A stretch of 64,000 nucleotides of DNA from Rathayibacter sp. SW19 (lineage in GTDB: Bacteria; Actinomycetota; Actinomycetes; Actinomycetales; Microbacteriaceae), in assembly GCF_030866825.1 (NCBI RefSeq), contig NZ_CP133020.1, positions 2,852,001 through 2,916,000 of the forward strand, read 5' to 3'. The notes under the pieces were generated by a model. That model saw only the letters and a list, made by a program, of their open reading frames with translations. It searched no databases and was not told the origin of the DNA. This document shows, piece after piece, positions 61,397-64,000 of this stretch. Positions within the stretch are counted from its first letter, which is position 1, and every line of letters begins with the position of its first letter. A program made the position numbers and the translations under genes.

Positions 61397-61456
61397 TGAC
61401 GCAATCACCCAGATAAGACCAGGCCTTTTCAGTGTCAGCGAATTGCATCGTCCCAT

Positions 61457-61550
61457 TGGTCGAGTAGCCCGCGAGTGTAGCGAGCGAGCGTAGCGAGACC
61501 CCGCAATACGGTCTCGATACGCTCGCTGGTGCTCGCCACGCGACCAGCGG
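61457..61550. repeat. REP-like intergenic inverted repeat of Microbacteriaceae type
   Basis: GGTCGAGTAGCCCGCGAGTG and GTAGCGAGCGAGCG with TAGCGAGACC on the left face GGTCTCGATACGCTCGCTGG and CTCGCCACGCGACC on the right. Such GTAGCGAGCGAGCGTATCGAGACC palindromes are scattered between genes in this family as I recall them. It lies just after the YrdC-like gene. Confidence 0.6.
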
Positions 61551-61672
61551 AGGGTGCGTTCTCACGTCTGCGCTGACTTTGAACGGACCCTGCTCTTTTT
61601 CCGTAAATCGCGCTTACGGTATACCGCCTTGATTGTCGAGACGATATCGTGCGGCTCGATTCGTAGACGGAG

Positions 61673-62605
61673 ATGGTTGGGACGGTTGTGGCACAAACGG
61701 CCGTCGAGGCGCTTTCGCTCGACTCCGTTCTGGCCGACCGTCTCAGCCGTGGCACGATGCGCGGCACGGTTCATTCCACCTTTCGCCACGTCGTCAACGT
61801 CCTGAGCTCCGAGGCGGAACTCGTCGCACTGTGCGCGTCTGGTCTTGACGATGCACCGTGGAGCGTCCGAGTCGATCTCGCGGATTGGGATGCGCTGGGT
61901 GTGGCCGACGGGATGCCGGTGACCTTCGACGCCGACACGGTCTGGCTCGGACAGGTGAGCATCAGCCTCGAGCACGCGACACTATGGCAGTGCCGCTGTG
62001 CCGCAGCAACACCACACACGGGGGCACTCACGCACCGGATCGGCATCGTCGCCGCGGTCCTGATCGAGCACGGCGTGCGCGGCGGCATCCTCAGCGCGGG
62101 TCGCATGGTCGACCCGTTCGGGTCCACCCTTGCCACGATATTGAACGCGAGCCTCCGGACTATCGTGCAGGCGGAATGTGATGGTGACGGGGTTGCCCTG
62201 GGCGGCGCAATCGATCGGATGCTCGGGCTGGGCCGCGGGCTGACCCCGGCCTGCGATGATGTTCTGACCGGGATCACCCTTGTCGCATCGCGGCCGGCCA
62301 GCCGTATCGTGCTGCTGCCCAACGTGCTCGCGTCTCGACTTGACGCACAGCCCCAGTGCACCACCGCCCTCAGTCGTGCCACGCTGCGTGAGGCCATCCA
62401 GGGTCGTGCCCGGCAGAGAATCATGGAGCTTCTCGAAGCGCTCTTCGGCAGCGACACCACCACGGACACGAAGCTGGCGGAGGCCACCACCGGCGTGCTC
62501 AAGATCGGGCACACCTCGGGAACGGACACACTCGCGGGCGTCCTTGCCAGCATCCGCCTGGAACAGCGACTGGAACGCGTGAGAGTTCGGAACTGCGCGG
62601 CATGA
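61673..62605 (+). CDS. DUF2877 protein (AllH-like), oxamate carbamoyltransferase context
   Basis: 310 aa from ATG 61673 (GTG 61688 possible). The GLGRGLTPACDDVLTGITLV block is the family signature (LTPxxDD). Homologues (AllH) sit with FdrA/AllF and DUF1116/AllG in anaerobic allantoin and related carbamoyl-compound degradation, where they form the oxamate carbamoyltransferase. The stop overlaps the next ATG (ATGA). Confidence 0.8.
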   Translation: MVGTVVAQTAVEALSLDSVLADRLSRGTMRGTVHSTFRHVVNVLSSEAELVALCASGLDDAPWSVRVDLADWDALGVADGMPVTFDADTVWLGQVSISLEHATLWQCRCAAATPHTGALTHRIGIVAAVLIEHGVRGGILSAGRMVDPFGSTLATILNASLRTIVQAECDGDGVALGGAIDRMLGLGRGLTPACDDVLTGITLVASRPASRIVLLPNVLASRLDAQPQCTTALSRATLREAIQGRARQRIMELLEALFGSDTTTDTKLAEATTGVLKIGHTSGTDTLAGVLASIRLEQRLERVRVRNCAA

Positions 62606-63384
62606 CCGTCACGACAGTCATCAAGAAGAACACCTACCTCGACTCCGTCTCGCTGATGTCGATCTCAACGTCGGCAAGTGCGCTCCTCGGTGTTCGGCAG
62701 GCCTTCGTGGCGATAGCCACGGCGATGAACAAGAGCGTTCTGGAGAACCTCGACCTGCTCACACCGGAGGTGCAAGAGGCAGAGATAGCCGACCTGTTCA
62801 TCGTCGCGGTCACCGCGGGCGGCGCTGACGTGGACGACGTCCTCGCACCGATCGAACAGCTGCTTGCCCGCAAACCTCCGGTAGGAGACGACGAAACAGT
62901 CACCTATCGCACGGTGGGCGCAGCGGCCCAGGCCGACCCCGCCGCGAATATTGCGGTTATCGCGGTGAACGGTGCGTACGCGGCGCGTGAAGCGCGCAAG
63001 GCTCTTGAGAATGATCTGCACGTCATGCTCTTCAGCGACAATGTCCCGGTTGCAGCCGAGGTCGCGCTCAAGAAGCTCGCACACAAGAAGGGCTTGCTGA
63101 TGATGGGCCCCGACTGCGGTACGGCGATCATCGGCGGGATCGGCCTCGACTTCGCGAATGCGGTGCGGCGTGGTTCGATCGGCATAGTCGCCGCGAGCGG
63201 CACCGGTGCCCAAGAGGTCAGCGTGCGCGTGCACAGCCTCGGTGGTGGCGTGTCCCAACTCATCGGCACCGGTGGGCGGGATCTGAGTTCCGATGTCGGC
63301 GGCATCATGATGATCGACGGCATCCGCGCCCTAGCAGCGGACCCGCACACATCGGTCATCGTCTTAGCCTGGATCCACCGGTGA
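62602..63384 (+). pseudogene. fdrA: fdrA (AllF-like), truncated by an IS1380 element
   Basis: The frame encodes the N-terminal half of FdrA: VIKKNTYLDSVSLMSIST, KKGLLMMGPDCGTAIIGGIG, RRGSIGIVAASGTGAQEVSV and GGVSQLIGTGGRDLSSDVGG. Normal FdrA proteins are about 500 aa with a second succinyl-CoA-synthetase-like half; here the protein ends after about 255 native residues and five codons from the IS end (63368 on), then stops. Probably non-functional, which would also strand the DUF2877 protein. Confidence 0.82.
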
Positions 63385-64000
63385 GTTTGGGGAATTGACA
63401 GTGTGTTAAACCGAGAATGCTCTTCTGATCTGGGAAAATAGTTCTTGTCTAGAGCACTATTCAACCCAACAGGAGAGCACCTCGTAGATGCAATTGAAAC
63501 ATGCTTCCGCGGCCGTGTCAGCCACATTTGACGACCCGAACCTCGTGTCGGCGGCGGGTTTGGTTCCGATCATGAAACTCGCCGAGAAAGCTGGCCTTCG
63601 GGCGCTGGCGCAGAAGTGGCTGACGGTGCCGACGGACAAGGGCGCCAACGCTGGGTTGAAAGTGACCTCGCTGGTGGGCGGAATGGTCGCCGGGGCGGAC
63701 TCGATCGATGACATGGCGATCCTGCGTCATGGTGGGATGCGCAAACTCTTCACCGCCTGTTACGCACCATCGACGTTGGGATCGTTCCTGCGCGAGTTTG
63801 TATTTGGTCATGTCCGCCAACTCGACGCGGTCGCTTCTCGGTTCCTGGCCAACCTCACCAGATACGCGCCGTTACTGCCCGCCGCTGCGCCCGCCGCTGA
63901 TGAATATGTTCTCCTGGATGTCGATGACACGATCATCGAAGTCCACGGCTACCAGAAGCAGGGTGCAGGGTTCGGTTACTCGGGGGTGCGTGGCATCAAC
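63368..64000 (+). mobile_element. IS1380-family insertion sequence, left part (runs off the window)
   Basis: The left end lies at about 63368 (CCTGGATCCACCGGTGAGTT, like IS1380-type termini with ACCGGTGAG). A 120-bp leader precedes the transposase gene. The element interrupts fdrA. Its right end and target duplication are outside the window. Confidence 0.75.
63488..64000 (+). CDS. IS1380-family transposase, N-terminal part (cut by window edge)
   Basis: From ATG 63488 the frame is open to the end of the window (171 codons): ASAAVSATFDDPNLVSAAGL, VTSLVGGMVAGADSIDDMAI, ALRHGGMRKLF-type helix (here LRHGGMRKLFTACYAPSTLG) and the first catalytic Asp region YVLLDVDDTIIEVHGYQKQG. These are the standard blocks of IS1380/IS1677-like transposases. 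No stop or shift is visible, so the copy may be intact. Confidence 0.9.
   Translation, partial: MQLKHASAAVSATFDDPNLVSAAGLVPIMKLAEKAGLRALAQKWLTVPTDKGANAGLKVTSLVGGMVAGADSIDDMAILRHGGMRKLFTACYAPSTLGSFLREFVFGHVRQLDAVASRFLANLTRYAPLLPAAAPAADEYVLLDVDDTIIEVHGYQKQGAGFGYSGVRGIN

Overview
The window is high-GC actinobacterial DNA. Microbacteriaceae (Leifsonia/Cryobacterium-like) fits best: it has a decaprenoxanthin-type C50 carotenoid operon, a SigK/RskA/DipZ/fasciclin module, a CmtR-type metal sensor, a sortase-E-like LAxTG surface protein, and the GTAGCGAGCGAGCG-type inverted repeat that I associate with this family. The assignment is an inference; no rRNA or complete tRNA gene was seen.

Layout. 0-7.9 kb: 5' end of zwf (minus strand, cut by the window edge), a GH15 glucoamylase/trehalase-like enzyme, a GT39-like membrane glycosyltransferase, a divergent pair of paralogous membrane-anchored esterases, and a cmtR metal sensor coupled to a CDF-like efflux protein. 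7.9-9.6 kb: three consecutive broken genes (small thioredoxin-like protein, methyltransferase, hydrolase with a LuxR tail). 9.7-12.8 kb: AhpD-like protein, a hypothetical, and an HD-GYP/LuxR protein. 13.5-21.5 kb: a catabolic cluster centred on a very clear creatinase, with a PuuE-like CE4-fold hydrolase, an NCS1 permease, a CynX-type MFS transporter, and IclR and PucR regulators. 22.2-28.8 kb: the SigK module, in which three promoters with nearly identical -35/-10 boxes (CAATCC or CAAACC, 16 bp, CCGAAT/C) serve a secreted protein plus membrane protein operon, dipZ and a fasciclin lipoprotein. 28.9-38.5 kb: one tightly overlapping operon idi-crtE-crtB-crtI-crtYe-crtYf-crtEb-MMPL-DHA2 MFS, with a divergent MarR regulator (crtR); a pyrimidine-dimer glycosylase and an SRPBCC/epimerase protein follow. 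41.5-43.1 kb: dead insertion sequences. 43.5-46.7 kb: an ice-binding-domain surface protein with 16 exact GTTTA pentapeptide repeats, then a DUF5819/HTTM pair. 47.0-56.6 kb: a sulfated amino-sugar glycan locus (beta-helix secreted protein, ROK repressor, sugar ABC importer, GH20 hexosaminidase, sulfatase). The ROK gene and the beta-helix gene share an identical 20-bp promoter/operator sequence. 56.8-58.3 kb: a graveyard with a duplicated alr fragment, IS110 and IS256 tails and a broken ArsB-like transporter. 58.5-64 kb: alr, beta-carbonic anhydrase, a Sua5/YrdC protein, and a DUF2877-fdrA pair in which fdrA is cut by an IS1380-family element running off the window end.

How the parts work together. 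Several modules suit a pigmented, light- and cold-exposed heterotroph: C50 carotenoids beside a UV-lesion glycosylase, an ice-binding surface protein, and importers for nitrogen-rich compounds (creatine/creatinine-like, oxamate/allantoin-type) and host- or sediment-derived sulfated glycans. The strongest new leads are the locally deduced SigK regulon, the creatinase cluster that lacks a recognisable creatininase but carries a PuuE-like ring-opening candidate, and the ROK-controlled sulfated-glycan regulon.
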